From contig CAVOYQ010000001.1 in assembly GCA_963700705.1 (NCBI GenBank), positions 186,001 through 250,000 on the forward strand: a stretch of 64,000 nucleotides of DNA, given 5' to 3'. The position numbers and the translations under genes are program-made. Shown piece by piece: positions 9,806-19,695 of the stretch (position 1 is the stretch's first letter; each line of letters starts with the position of its first letter). The DNA is from JAHEFT01 sp963700705. Lineage in GTDB: Bacteria > Pseudomonadota > Gammaproteobacteria > Xanthomonadales > SZUA-36. Under the pieces are notes generated by a model, which was given only the letters and a program-made list of their open reading frames with translations, was not told where the DNA came from and made no database searches.

Positions 9806-11047
9806 CAGGACTCTCCCCGCATTTTCAGGAGCTTTTCCTGTTGTTTTCTGAGGTGTTCAGGCATTTCCGCAAACACGTCTTCAAACATCAGCTTCACGTC
9901 CAGGAAAGGCGGCTCCGTCATGGTTCCGTAAGAAATCGCTTCTTTCCAGGCCTCGATGACGGTGGTTTTCATTTCCACTTCGAGCGCGGTATGTTGATCT
10001 TCAGACCAGTGCCCTTCCTTGATCAGGTAGTGCTTCAACCGCTCAATCGGGTCGCCCAGCGGAAAGGCTTTCCACTCATCCTTTGGCCGGTAGCGGCTAG
10101 GGTCGTCGCTGGTGGAGTGTGCGCCGCCCCGGTAGGTGACCAGTTCGATCAGGGTCGGGCCGCCGCCGCTGCGTGCGCGATCGGCCGCCCAGCGGGTGAC
10201 GGCATAAACCGCCAAGCAGGTCGTTTCCATCCACCCGGATTCCCGGAATGCCCAGGCCCAGGCCGCGCGCCGCGAACGGCCGGCGCTCGCCCCCGGCAGT
10301 CCCCTGGAACGTCGAGATCGCCCACTGGTTGTTGGTGACGTTGAGAACAACCGGCGCGTTGTACACCGCGGCAAAGGTCAGCGCGTAATGAAAATCCGCC
10401 TCTGCCGTGCTGCCATCGCCTACCCATGACGCGGCGATGTGGTCTTCACCCTTGATGGCCGAGCCCATGGCCCAGCCGACTGCCTGGGGAAACTGGGTGG
10501 CGAGGTTGCCGGAAATCGTGAACATGTTGTTTTTCTTGTTCTGGTAAAAAACCGGCATTTGACGGCCCTTGCAGAAATCCCGGCTGTTCGACAGGCAGTG
10601 GCACATCATGTTGACCAGGCCGGTGTCCCGCATGATGTACAGCCCCTGGTTGCGATAGGCAGGGAACATCATGTCGCCGGGTTCAAACGCCAGTCCCTGG
10701 CCGATCGATACCGCCTCCTCGCCCAGTGCCTGCATGTAGAACGTGATTTTCCCCTGGCGCTGCATGCGCTGCATGCGGTCGTCATAGGTGCGGGTCAGCA
10801 CCATCAGGCGCAAGGCTTCGATCAGGGTGCCGGCGCCCAGGTCGGGCTTCCACGGGCCCTGTGCCACGTGGTCATCGTCGAGCACGCGGACCAGTTCGAG
10901 CGCCAGGAATTCGATATCGGCCGCCCTGGCGTCAATCGGGGGGCGGTCAACAGCGCCGGCAGCGGACAATTTCAGGTAGCTGAAATCAGGTGCCTCACCG
11001 GGGCGCGCGGCGGCCTGGGGGATATGGAGTTTCGGGTTCTTTGTCAT
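9805..11047 (-). CDS. bkdA1: Branched-chain 2-oxoacid dehydrogenase E1 alpha subunit (frameshifted)
   Basis: Alpha subunit of the E1 decarboxylase. Start ATG at 11047 gives MTKNPKLHIP. The family pattern is clear: YDDRMQRMQRQGKITFYMQ, GEEAVSIGQG, the thiamine-diphosphate motif GDGSTAEADFHYALTFAA with the NN of VTNNQWAIST, and the C-terminal TYRGGAHSTSDDPSRYR, which holds the phosphorylation-loop serines in mammalian homologues. The lack of an E1/E2 fusion and the long N-terminus distinguish it from pyruvate dehydrogenase of the aceE type. Reconstructed length 413 residues, normal. One frame break near 10210, where an extra G in a CTTGGCGG context restores LLAVYAVTRWAADRAR. First gene of the bkd operon, divergent from the Lrp-type regulator at 11154. 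Confidence 0.92.
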
Positions 11048-11080
11048 GCGCTCAGAATAGCTCAAATTTCCGGAGATTTG

Positions 11081-11095
11081 ATTGCAAAAAGCAAT
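11081..11095. promoter_or_regulatory. Candidate Lrp/BkdR operator
   Basis: ATTGC-aaaaa-GCAAT is a perfect inverted repeat in the 106-base gap between bkdA1 and the divergent Lrp/AsnC-type gene. Half-sites separated by five A/T bases suit the dimeric Lrp/AsnC fold, and the position would allow control of both genes. Confidence 0.55.
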
Positions 11096-11118
11096 AGCCA
11101 GTCGAATCTTGGAGAATG

Positions 11119-11124
11119 TATAAT
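11119..11124 (+). promoter_or_regulatory. Consensus -10 box for the Lrp-type regulator
   Basis: TATAAT, 30 bases before the start codon at 11154. No good -35 box is found at 16-18 bases upstream, so activation or a weak promoter is possible. Confidence 0.45.
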
Positions 11125-11153
11125 GCACAATATAGACAAATAGTGGATAAATC

Positions 11154-11621
11154 ATGTCCAAAATAGAGATTGATCGGATCGATCGGGAAATCCTTCGCGT
11201 ATTACAGGATGATGCTGAGCTTTCCGCCGCAGCAGTGGGAGAAAGGATCGGTCTTTCACAATCGCCATGCTGGCGGCGCATCCAGCGGCTCAAAGACGAG
11301 GGCCTGATCCTGGGCCAGATGATGCGCTTTGACCGCAAGAAACTCGGATTCGACGTGCTGGTGTTTGCCCAGGTCAAGCTGACCGCGCATGGGCGCAGCC
11401 AGGTGCCGGAGTTTGCCGAGACCATCCGGCAGTTTCCCGAAGTCCAGGAATGCCACCTGGTGCTCGGGAATATCGATTTTCTGTTGCGGATAGTGGTCCG
11501 GGACATCGAGGAATATGAACGTTTCTTTTTCGAGAAACTTTCGCACCTGCCTGAAATCCAGGAGGTCCATTCGAACATCGTGTTGTCGGAGATCAAGTAC
11601 ACCACGGAATTGCCGATTTAG
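11154..11621 (+). CDS. bkdR: Lrp/AsnC-family transcriptional regulator, likely BkdR
   Basis: 155 residues, normal for the family. An N-terminal winged helix-turn-helix (about 5-55: IDREILRVLQDDAELSAAAVGERIGLSQSPCWRRIQRLKDEG) is followed by the RAM/AsnC ligand-binding domain (about 70-150) with the QVKL strand, the conserved V(Q)ECHLVLGNIDFLLRIVV segment and a C-terminal SNIVLSEIKYTTELPI. It is transcribed away from bkdA1. In Pseudomonas the homologous Lrp-type BkdR activates the bkd operon in response to branched-chain amino acids; the same role is inferred here from position. The candidate operator at 11081-11095 lies between the two genes. Confidence 0.88.
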   Translation: MSKIEIDRIDREILRVLQDDAELSAAAVGERIGLSQSPCWRRIQRLKDEGLILGQMMRFDRKKLGFDVLVFAQVKLTAHGRSQVPEFAETIRQFPEVQECHLVLGNIDFLLRIVVRDIEEYERFFFEKLSHLPEIQEVHSNIVLSEIKYTTELPI

Positions 11622-11721
11622 TATGGTTAGTGGATATAAAAGCGGTTCTGACGGTTGTTTTTTGAGTCCCCGGATCACACCTGTTCAGAGTCGATAATTC
11701 CTGCCGGCGGAGTCAACAACC

Positions 11722-13501
11722 ATGAGCGAATACAGGTACCCGTACAAGGATGCGGCATTCATTTTCGAGGAACTGGTCGAGTTTGACAAAATGTGCGCAG
11801 GAAGGCGGCCTGGCCGATGTCAACTGCGACCTGGCTGCAGCCATTCTCGAGGAAGCCGGACGTTTCGGCAGCGAGGTTATCGCTCCTCTGAATGTCACCG
11901 GTGACCGGGAAGGCGCGACGCTCGATGAGACCGGCGTGCGCGAAACACCGGGTTTTGCGGAAGCTTACCGGCAATACATCGAAAACGGCTGGTCTTCGCT
12001 GCCGTTTGACGAAGAGTACGGCGGCCAGGGCATGCCAAAAATCATCGGCACGGCGGCTGAGGAGGTCTGGCAGTCTTCAAACCTCGCGTTTTCCCTGTGT
12101 CCTTTGCTGACCCACGGGGCCGTAGACGCGCTCGAAAAACACGGTTCCGAAGAACTGAAGAGCCTCTACCTGGCGAAAATGATTTCCGGCGAGTGGACCG
12201 GAACGATGAACCTGACCGAGCCGCAGGCCGGTTCCGACCTGGCGGCGATCAATACCAGGGCGGTGCCCGAAGGTGATCACTACCGGTTCACCGGCCAGAA
12301 GATATTCATCACCTGGGGCGACCACCAGATGACGGACAATGTCATTCACCTGGTGCTGGCCCGCCTGCCGGACGCTCCCGCTGGCGTCCGCGGCATTTCC
12401 CTGTTCCTGGTGCCCAAGTTCCTGCTCGATGCGAATGGCGGCCCGGGCGAGCGGAATGACGTTCACTGTGTCTCCCTGGAACACAAACTCGGCATCCACG
12501 GCAGCCCGACCTGCGTGATGGCGTTTGGTGACAAGGGTGGCGCGATCGGCTACCTGGTGGGTGAGCCGCACCGCGGGTTGATGGCGATGTTCACGATGAT
12601 GAACGCGGCGCGCCAATCCGTGGGGCTTCAGGGGCTTTCCATTTCCTCGCGCTCGTACCAGCAGGCGCTGGCCTGGGCCAAGGAGCGCCTGCAGGGCACG
12701 CGCAGCGACGGCAGCCGGTTTCCGATCATCGAGTTCCCCGACGTGCGGCGCATGCTGATGCTGATGAAAGCGGGTACCGAGGCGATGCGCGGTTTTGCCT
12801 ACCTCGCAGCCGCCGAAATCGACCGCAGCAGGCTGGCTTCCGATCCGGCGCAGGCTGCCCGGCACCACGCGCGGGTCGAGTTGTTCACGCCCATCGTGAA
12901 AGGCTGGTTGACGGAAATGTCGCAGGAGCTTACTTCGTACGGCATCCAGATCCATGGCGGCATGGGTTATGTCGAAGAGACGGGCAGTGCGCAATACTAT
13001 CGCGACGCCCGAATCACCACGATTTACGAGGGAACCACTGCGATCCAGGCCAATGACCTGGTTGGGCGTAAAACCCTGGCTGATAACGGCGAGGTGCTGG
13101 CGGAATTGCTGAAGGAAATGCAGGCGACGGCCGAAACGCTCAGTGCAACGGAGCAGACTTCCGTGATGGGCAGCGCGTTGCAACAAGCCGTGCAGGCCGG
13201 GGTCGAGGCGCGCCAGTGGATACTGGATCACGCCGGTGAGAACCGCGATGTCGCGGGCGCCGCAGGGGTGAACTTCCTGATGCTGCTGGGTTATGTCTGC
13301 GGCGGCTGGGTTCTGGGGATATCAGCACTGAAGGCGGCAAAGAAACTGGCAGAGGGTGGCGGTGACACGGCATTCCTCAAAGCCAAGCTGGTCACTGCGA
13401 ATTTCTACTGTGAGCACCTGCTGCCGCGGACAAGCGCTTGCCTGGCGTCTGTCAAAGCGGGTCCGGGAAGCATGATGGAAATGCCTGCCGAGCAGTTCTG
13501 A
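11722..13501 (+). CDS. Acyl-CoA dehydrogenase, long C-terminal-domain type (frameshifted near start)
   Basis: FAD-dependent acyl-CoA dehydrogenase of the ~590-residue class that has an extra C-terminal domain and includes DmdC-like (3-methylthiopropanoyl-CoA) and related enzymes. Start ATG at 11722 (MSEYRYPYKDAAFIFEEL); the frame breaks near 11795, where one extra base splits FDK from CAQEGGLADVN. Key motifs: NLTEPQAGSDLA, KIFITWGDH, EHKLGIHGSPTCVM, and QIHGGMGYVEETGSAQYYRD followed by IYEGTTAIQ. Residues about 470-592 are the extra C-terminal domain. It sits just downstream of the Lrp-type regulator on the same strand, so a role in oxidising branched-chain acyl-CoA esters is plausible, but the substrate cannot be read from sequence. 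Confidence 0.88.
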
Positions 13502-13533
13502 TGGCCCCGGGAGCTGCGTGCCGCCCGCACCGG

Positions 13534-14904
13534 TCACAGTCCGTTGTACAGGATCAGGGCAATCGAGATCGGCGCGACCCAACGCAACAGCCAGAACCAC
13601 ACCCGGAACAGGGTGTGGTTTTTGATCTGCAACTCGGCCTCGATCGCTTGAGGCTTGATCCTCCAGCCAACGAATATGGCCAAAAGCAGTCCGGAAAGCG
13701 GCATCATGAAGTTGGCGGTCAGGTAGTCCAGTATCTCGAAATATCCGAATTCAGCGTAGCGATCGATAGCTGCCAGCGGCCGCCATTGCGCCCACCGGTT
13801 GAACGAGAAGACGGCCCCGATCCCGAGGATGAAAATCGAGCCGCAGACGAACAGCGCCGCCGGCGCACGTTTCAGGCGGAACCGCTCCTGCCACCACGCG
13901 ATTGCCGGCTCGAGCATGGCGATGACCGAGGTCAGTGCAGCGAAAAAAAGCAGCAGAAAAAACAGGGCTCCAAAAACCTGGCCCCCGGTAACGGCACCAA
14001 AGGCAATCGGCAAACTGACGAAAATCAGCCCGGTGCCTTCAGCCGGATCCAGTCCGTTGGCGAAGACGATCGGAAAAATTGCCAGCCCCGCGATGATCGC
14101 GACCAGCGTGTCCATGCCGGCAATGATGACGGCTGATTTTCCGATCGATATCTCCCGCGGAAGGTAAGCCCCGTACCCCATCATCAGGCCCATCGCCACT
14201 CCGATCGAGAAAAACGCGTGGCCTATCGCCACGAGGACGACTTTCGGGGTGATCGCGGAAAGTTTGAAGTCAAACATGAAATGAAGGGCGCTGGTCATGT
14301 CCCCCTCAACCGCGCCGTAAACCACCATGGCCAGGAGCAGGGCAAACAAAACCGGCATCGCCAGCTTCACCGTCCTTTCGATGCCTTTTTTCAGGCTCCG
14401 GACCAGGATCACGGTGCAGATAGCCATGAAGATGCCATGCCACAGGGTGAGTTGCGCCGGGCTGGCCAGCAAGGCGTCAAATTGAGCGCTGATCGCTGAA
14501 GCATCCCGTCCGTTGAAATCGCCGCTTGCGTTCTTGAATATGTAGGCCATCGCCCAGCCGGCAATCACGCTGTAATAGGTGGTGATCAGGTAGCCGGCAA
14601 GCATGCCCAGCCAGCCGACCGATGACCAGGCGCCGGACCTTCCCGAGGCCCTGGCGACAATGGCCATGGCATTGGGCGGGCTTTGGCGGCCCCATCGACC
14701 CAGCGCGATTTCGGCAACCAGGATCGGAAGCGCCACGAAAACAATAACTACAAGGTAGACCAGTACGAAAGCTCCGCCCCCGTTTTCTCCGGTGATATAG
14801 GGGAATTTCCAGATATTACCCAGGCCAACCGCCGCGCCCACTGCCGCCAGCAGAAAGGCCGCCCGCGAAGACCAGTTTTCATGTTGCCTGTAGGCTGTGG
14901 CCAC
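13534..14904 (-). CDS. Sodium-dependent transporter of the NSS (SNF) family
   Basis: 456-residue inner-membrane symporter with 11-12 hydrophobic helices. The N-terminal motif AAVGAAVGLGNIWKFPY contains the unwound first helix that binds Na+ and substrate in LeuT-type transporters, and GGGAFVLVYL follows. Bacterial members co-transport sodium with amino acids or related amines. Its frame is intact. It ends convergently with the acyl-CoA dehydrogenase and starts 14 bases after purU stops, so it may be the last gene of the soxBDAG-purU transcript. That context suggests uptake of an amino acid or an N-methylated amine such as sarcosine, which is an inference only. Confidence 0.9.
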   Translation of the reverse strand: MATAYRQHENWSSRAAFLLAAVGAAVGLGNIWKFPYITGENGGGAFVLVYLVVIVFVALPILVAEIALGRWGRQSPPNAMAIVARASGRSGAWSSVGWLGMLAGYLITTYYSVIAGWAMAYIFKNASGDFNGRDASAISAQFDALLASPAQLTLWHGIFMAICTVILVRSLKKGIERTVKLAMPVLFALLLAMVVYGAVEGDMTSALHFMFDFKLSAITPKVVLVAIGHAFFSIGVAMGLMMGYGAYLPREISIGKSAVIIAGMDTLVAIIAGLAIFPIVFANGLDPAEGTGLIFVSLPIAFGAVTGGQVFGALFFLLLFFAALTSVIAMLEPAIAWWQERFRLKRAPAALFVCGSIFILGIGAVFSFNRWAQWRPLAAIDRYAEFGYFEILDYLTANFMMPLSGLLLAIFVGWRIKPQAIEAELQIKNHTLFRVWFWLLRWVAPISIALILYNGL

Positions 14905-14918
14905 GGTATAGAGGTTCC

Positions 14919-15788
14919 CTAGTCGTTCAGAACGATCGTCCGTGTGCCATTGTCGAAAACCCGGTGCTCCGCATGCCAGCGCACTGCACGATTCAGCACG
15001 ATGCTCTCGACATCCTGTCCCAGGCGTTCAAGTTCCTTGGGTTTCATCGTGTGATTCACCCGCACGACATCCTGCTCGATGATCGGACCCTCGTCCAGGT
15101 CTGTCGTTACGTAGTGTGCCGTGGCGCCGATCAGCTTCACGCCGCGGTCGTACGCCTGGTAATACGGCCGGGCTCCCTTGAAGCCCGGCAGGAAAGAATG
15201 GTGGATGTTGATGGCGCGGCGGGCCAGGGTTTCACAGGCGTGGGGCGTCAGGATTTGCATGTACCTTGCCAGGACCAGCAATTCCGATCCGGTCTCCTCG
15301 AACAGCGCCAGGACCCTGGCCTCCTGCTGGGGTTTTTTACCGGGTTCGATGGGGTAATGGAAGTAGGGCAGCTTGTACCATTCGGCGAGCGAGCGCTGGT
15401 CGTCGTGATTGGAAACGATTCCGGTGATTTCGATGGGCAGGTGTCCGTCCCACCAGTGGTGCAGCAGGGTGTTGATGCAGTGACTTTGACGCGATACCGC
15501 GATCAGGGTTTTGACCTTCCGGCCTGACGGAAAGAACTCGAATCGCATTCCAAAGCGCCGCGCCACGCTGTCCTTGTACTTTCCGGCCATTTTCTCGAGA
15601 TCGGCAGCGTCCTTTGCGTCATCTTCGAACTTGACCCTGAGAAAAGACTTCTGGGCGTCGTCATCGACAAAATGGGACATTTCCGTGATCAGCGAACCCC
15701 GGTCTGCGAGGAAACCGGTCGCTGCGGCGACGATTCCCACGCTGTCGGTGCAACTGGATTTCAGAATATAAGAGGGTCGGGACATCAT
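14919..15788 (-). CDS. purU: Formyltetrahydrofolate deformylase
   Basis: 289 residues, the usual length. It hydrolyses 10-formyl-tetrahydrofolate to formate and free folate. An N-terminal ACT domain (about 8-85, LKSSCTDSVGIVAAATGFLADRG) senses ligands; the C-terminal formyltransferase-fold domain (about 88-289) carries the catalytic pattern INIHHSFLPGFKGA and, near the end, the conserved DLDEGPIIEQD. The start codons overlap the soxG stop (ATGATGA), so it is translationally coupled to soxG. Linkage of purU to sarcosine oxidase genes is a known arrangement: the oxidase loads one-carbon units onto folate and PurU recycles the cofactor. Confidence 0.94.
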   Translation of the reverse strand: MMSRPSYILKSSCTDSVGIVAAATGFLADRGSLITEMSHFVDDDAQKSFLRVKFEDDAKDAADLEKMAGKYKDSVARRFGMRFEFFPSGRKVKTLIAVSRQSHCINTLLHHWWDGHLPIEITGIVSNHDDQRSLAEWYKLPYFHYPIEPGKKPQQEARVLALFEETGSELLVLARYMQILTPHACETLARRAINIHHSFLPGFKGARPYYQAYDRGVKLIGATAHYVTTDLDEGPIIEQDVVRVNHTMKPKELERLGQDVESIVLNRAVRWHAEHRVFDNGTRTIVLND

Positions 15789-16408
15789 ACGGCACCATGC
15801 TGTTTTGTCAGTTCATCGGCGTGGCCTGCTGACTCAGTCAGCAGCGACCACAGGTACTTGGCGATACTCCGGTCGAATATCAGGTCGAACACGAATTTTC
15901 CGCCGTATTGCGGTAAATGAGACTGATGATAATGCACGATGACCGCGACGTGCCCCAGTTTTGTTCGTGCACAATGCGCCCCATGGTTCCGGCCATTCAG
16001 AAAATCCAGGCAGCTGAGCTTGCTCAGCAGCCAGGGCGAGCCCGGGCCGGAAAGCCGGAACATGGCCAGCCCGTCCGAACCGTCCAGGACCGCGGTCCTT
16101 TCCGGATCCGTGAGCGGCTCAAACGACTGCACCAGTGACCGGGCCGGCGTGGATTCGCTCAGCAGCAGCCATTCGCCCGGCCGGAGGCAGAGTGCGACCG
16201 GGTCATCCCCGCTGCAGGTTCCGGTAACGCCCGGCAGGGCCAGCACAGGGCTACCCGACAGGGGATGTTCCTGCAAGCTGTGCAGGCGCACGAACGAAGC
16301 GCCGTTTACTTCTTCAATGCGCAGCGTGACGGCCTCGAAAATACGGGTTTCAATGCCTGCCTGTTGCAGAGCTGTCGGGCTGCCTTTTCCGCCTGCCGTA
16401 TCAGCCAT
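15785..16408 (-). CDS. soxG: Sarcosine oxidase gamma subunit
   Basis: 207 residues, typical of SoxG. Recognisable features are the CLRPGEWLLLSE strand, the VLDGSDGLAMFRLSGPGSPWLLSKLSCLD segment and a C-terminal region with VIVHYHQSHLPQYGGKFVFDLIFDRSIAKYLWSLL, all typical of the GcvT-like fold of gamma subunits. It overlaps the soxA stop by eight bases and is overlapped by purU. It is the smallest structural folate-fold subunit of heterotetrameric sarcosine oxidase and has no known catalytic residue of its own. Confidence 0.85.
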   Translation of the reverse strand: MADTAGGKGSPTALQQAGIETRIFEAVTLRIEEVNGASFVRLHSLQEHPLSGSPVLALPGVTGTCSGDDPVALCLRPGEWLLLSESTPARSLVQSFEPLTDPERTAVLDGSDGLAMFRLSGPGSPWLLSKLSCLDFLNGRNHGAHCARTKLGHVAVIVHYHQSHLPQYGGKFVFDLIFDRSIAKYLWSLLTESAGHADELTKQHGAV

Positions 16409-19362
16409 TCAGTTTCTCACCTTGCGGGTCGTAAAAAACCGGGGAAACCACGCGAACCGGATACCTGTGGTCTTCATCACAGACGGTCAGGATCTCGCCC
16501 ATTCGATCCCTGCCGTCGCGCAGAACGCCCAATGCGATGGTGCGGCCAAGGGTCGGACTCAGGCAGGCCGAAGTGATCCATCCCTCTGTCGCCGCAGGCG
16601 GCTGGCGATTGGCGCCGCCCAGCAAGTGCCCGCCAGGACGGATGATCCGCCCCTCATCCACCGGCTCCAATCCAACGTATTGCTTGCGGCCTGTCTCCAT
16701 GTTACCCGGACGGAACAAGGATCGCCGGCCGATGTAGTCGGTTGTTTTGCCGCGCGCCACGTGTCCCCAGCCGACATCGTCCGGCGTGCTCGAACCGTCC
16801 GTATCCGAACCGACATGCAGGTAGCCTTTCTCCATCCGCAACACCATCAACGCCTCGATGCCGTAGGGCGTCAGTCCATAAGCCGTGCCTGCATCGAGCA
16901 CGCTGTTGAGGAAGTGCGAAGCCCGCCGGGCCGGAATGTTCACCTCGTAACTGAGTTCGCCGCTGAAACTGACACGAACGACTCTCGCCTCCAGCCCCGC
17001 CACGATGCCTGCGGCCGCCGCCATGTGCGGCAGGGCCTCCGCCGACAGATCCAGGTTCGTGCCAACATCGACCAGGACGTCGCGGGCCCGCGGCCCGGCT
17101 ATCGTGAAGTTCGCCCATTGCGTGGTGACGTCGTCGACCAGCACGCTCAGGTCTGTCCATTCACATTGCAGCCATTGTTCCATCATCGCGCCGATCCGGG
17201 CCACGCCGGCCGATGTGGTGTTGACCAGGAAATGATTTTCGGAAAGGCGGATAAAGACGCCGTCATCGATGATGACGCCGTTTTCGTTCAGCATCAGCCC
17301 GTAGCGCGCGCGGCCAGTGGCCAGGGAATGGACATTGTTGATATACAGACGGTGCAGAAATTCCGCAGCGTCCGGACCGCGCACTTCGAGCTTGCCGATC
17401 GGCGAATTGTCGAACACACCGGCCCGGTTGCGAACCGCCAGCACTTCGCGCCGGATCGCGTCCTCGGCCGATTCACCCTGCTGCGGGTAGTAATCGGGAC
17501 GCTGCCAGCCGTAGTCTTCGATGCGGGCATTCAACTGTTCATGCACGCGATGCGCCGGCAGGTAACGGCGCGGGGCATAGAACTCGCCGGTATTGCGCCC
17601 GGCGATCGCGCCCAGCGTGACCGGCGTGTAGGGTGGTCTGAAGGTCGTGGTGCCGACCTCGCCGGGCTGCCGGCCGGTCGAGCGCTCCGAGCACGATAAA
17701 CGCATTCAGGTTGCCGGTTTTGCCCTGGTCAACCGACATCCCGGTCGTGGTGTAGCGTTTGAAGTGCTCCACCGGCACAAAGCCTTCCCGGACCGCGAGT
17801 TCGGCATCACCGAAAGTCACGTCATGGGCCAGGTCGATCCATTGGCGGGGCCGGGTCGTGTTGAGCGGGGCAGGGTAAACCTCGCGTGATTCCACGATGG
17901 GGCTTGTGACAGTGCGGAACCGGTGGCAGGTCCACGGCGAGTCCAGTGATTTGCAGATGGCAACGGCAGCCGCGGAAGCTTCCGCCAGGGTTTGCAGAGA
18001 GGTTGAATGTGCCGTTGGCCGAACCGGCCACCGACAAACCGGCCGGCAGGCGGTCGGGAATGAAGCTCTGGGATTCCTGGTCGAAACGCAGCGAGCCTCG
18101 CGCATGCGCCAGCAGGTGAACACGCGGCGCCCAACCACCCGAGACGGCCAGCAGGTCGCATTTCTTGCGCGCCAGGACTTTCCCGTCGAGCCGCTCGATG
18201 CTGATCGAAGAGAGTCCGCTGTACCCGCGGGTATCGCTGACCCGGGCGCCGGCGATCAACTCGGTTCCCAGCCTTTGCAATCGTCCGGCAAGGCCCGGGT
18301 CCGGTTGCTTCCCGGCAATCCACCAGCGCACCGACGGCGATATTCTTTTCCGCCAGGTCGAAAACCGTCTGGTAGGCCGTGTCGTTGTTGGTGGCGACCA
18401 CGATATGCTCACCGGGGCAGATGGCGTAGCGGTTCAGATAATGCCGCACGGCGCCGGCCAGCATGACCCCGGGCCGGTCGTTATTGGGGAAAATCAGGCC
18501 TTGTTCAATCGCGCCTGTGGCCAGCAGGATATGGCGCGGCCGGACGGTCCAGTAACACTCCCGCCAGGCGGTGCCCTGGCCACGCTGCAACAAGGTGGTG
18601 ACGTTGTGGTCATAAACGCCGCTGACCGTCGTTGCGGGCAATAAAATGACGTTTGGAGAGGATTCAAGGGCGGCCAGGGTTTCGTCAACCCATTGCGGGC
18701 CGGGTGCATCATCCAGGCATACCTGTTCCCGGTTCAGCATGCCGCCGAAGGCGTCGGCCTGCTCGGCCAGTATCACCCGCAAGCCGGAACGTGCCGCCAC
18801 GCGGGCAGCCTGCAGTCCGGCGGGACCCGCACCGCAAATCAGCAGGTCACAGTGTGCGTTGACGTGTTCGTAGTGGTCCGGGTCGGGTCCGTTCAGCGGC
18901 CGGCCCAGCCCGGCCGACCGCCGCACCAGGTTTTCCCAGGTATGCCAACCGGGCCACTTGAAGGTTTTGTTATAGAAACCGGCCGGCCAGAAGACGTGCG
19001 TTAAATCGATGATCCTGCCGGCGTCAAAATTCACCGAAGGCCAGCAATTCTGACTGTTGGCGACCAGTCCCCCGGTGAGCGGGACCACGGGCGCCCGGCA
19101 GGTCGGGACCCGCGAGTGGCCTTCACCCGTTTCCAGCAGTGCGCAGGGTTCCTCTTCACCGGCCGTGAAAATTCCGCGCGGGCGGTGGTACTTGAAACTG
19201 CGTGCCGACGACCCGGACGCCGTTGGCGAGCAGGGCTGAAGCCAGGGTGTCTCCCTGGAAACCGGTGAGTTCCTCACCGTTGAACCGGAATCGGATGGCT
19301 TTGCTCCGGTCGATGCAACCGCCGGACTCAAGGCGATAAGGGCGGCCTGGTTTCCGGATCAT
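16401..19362 (-). CDS. soxA: Sarcosine oxidase alpha subunit (frameshifted)
   Basis: Large subunit of heterotetrameric sarcosine oxidase, which demethylates N-methylglycine to glycine and hands formaldehyde to tetrahydrofolate. Start ATG at 19362 overlaps the soxD stop (ATGA). Domains: N-terminal ferredoxin-like region (GEELTGFQGDTLASALLANG); dinucleotide-binding domain with CDLLICGAGPAGLQAARVA; middle domain; C-terminal GcvT folate domain from about residue 600 with GVFDNSPIGKLEVRGPDAAEFL, SFSGELSYEVNIPA and GIEALMVLRMEKGYLHVG. Reconstructed length about 985 residues, normal. The frame breaks four times: near 19195 (one extra base before RSFKYHRPRGIF), 18305, 18000 and 17650. The four shifts together equal four extra bases, consistent with the total length. 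Confidence 0.88.
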
Positions 19363-19660
19363 CCCGAAGCGTTCCCCTTGCCGGGAAGGGGCGTTTCCAC
19401 CGGGTTGCCCATGCGTACAACCTCGACGATTTCATGAGTCGCCGTGTCGCGGACCACGTTGAACCACTGCCGGCAACCAAAGCTGTGAACCCATCGTTCC
19501 AGGTGAAGCCCTTTCACGTTGTCGCGGTAAAACAGGTAGTCAGCCCACTCCGCGTCACTGGCGCGGTCCGGAGTGCCGGCCGGCGTACTTGAGCGCTTTC
19601 GCCTCCGAATGAGAATTCGGAATGGTCTCGCAAACCGCAATATGGGCAATTTATTCTCAT
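19359..19660 (-). CDS. soxD: Sarcosine oxidase delta subunit (frameshifted)
   Basis: Small zinc-binding subunit, about 100 residues. The true start is ATG at 19660, reading MRINCPYCGLRDHSEFSFGG, with the CPYC zinc motif. The frame then breaks near 19585 (one base missing), after which SDAEWADYLFYRDNVKGLH, ERWVHSFGCRQWFNVVRDT follow as in other SoxD proteins. A longer in-frame open reading frame that starts later in the wrong frame hides the zinc motif. It lies between soxB and soxA. Confidence 0.82.
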
Positions 19661-19695
19661 TATTTACAATATCTTATAATACATAGTTAATGTAA

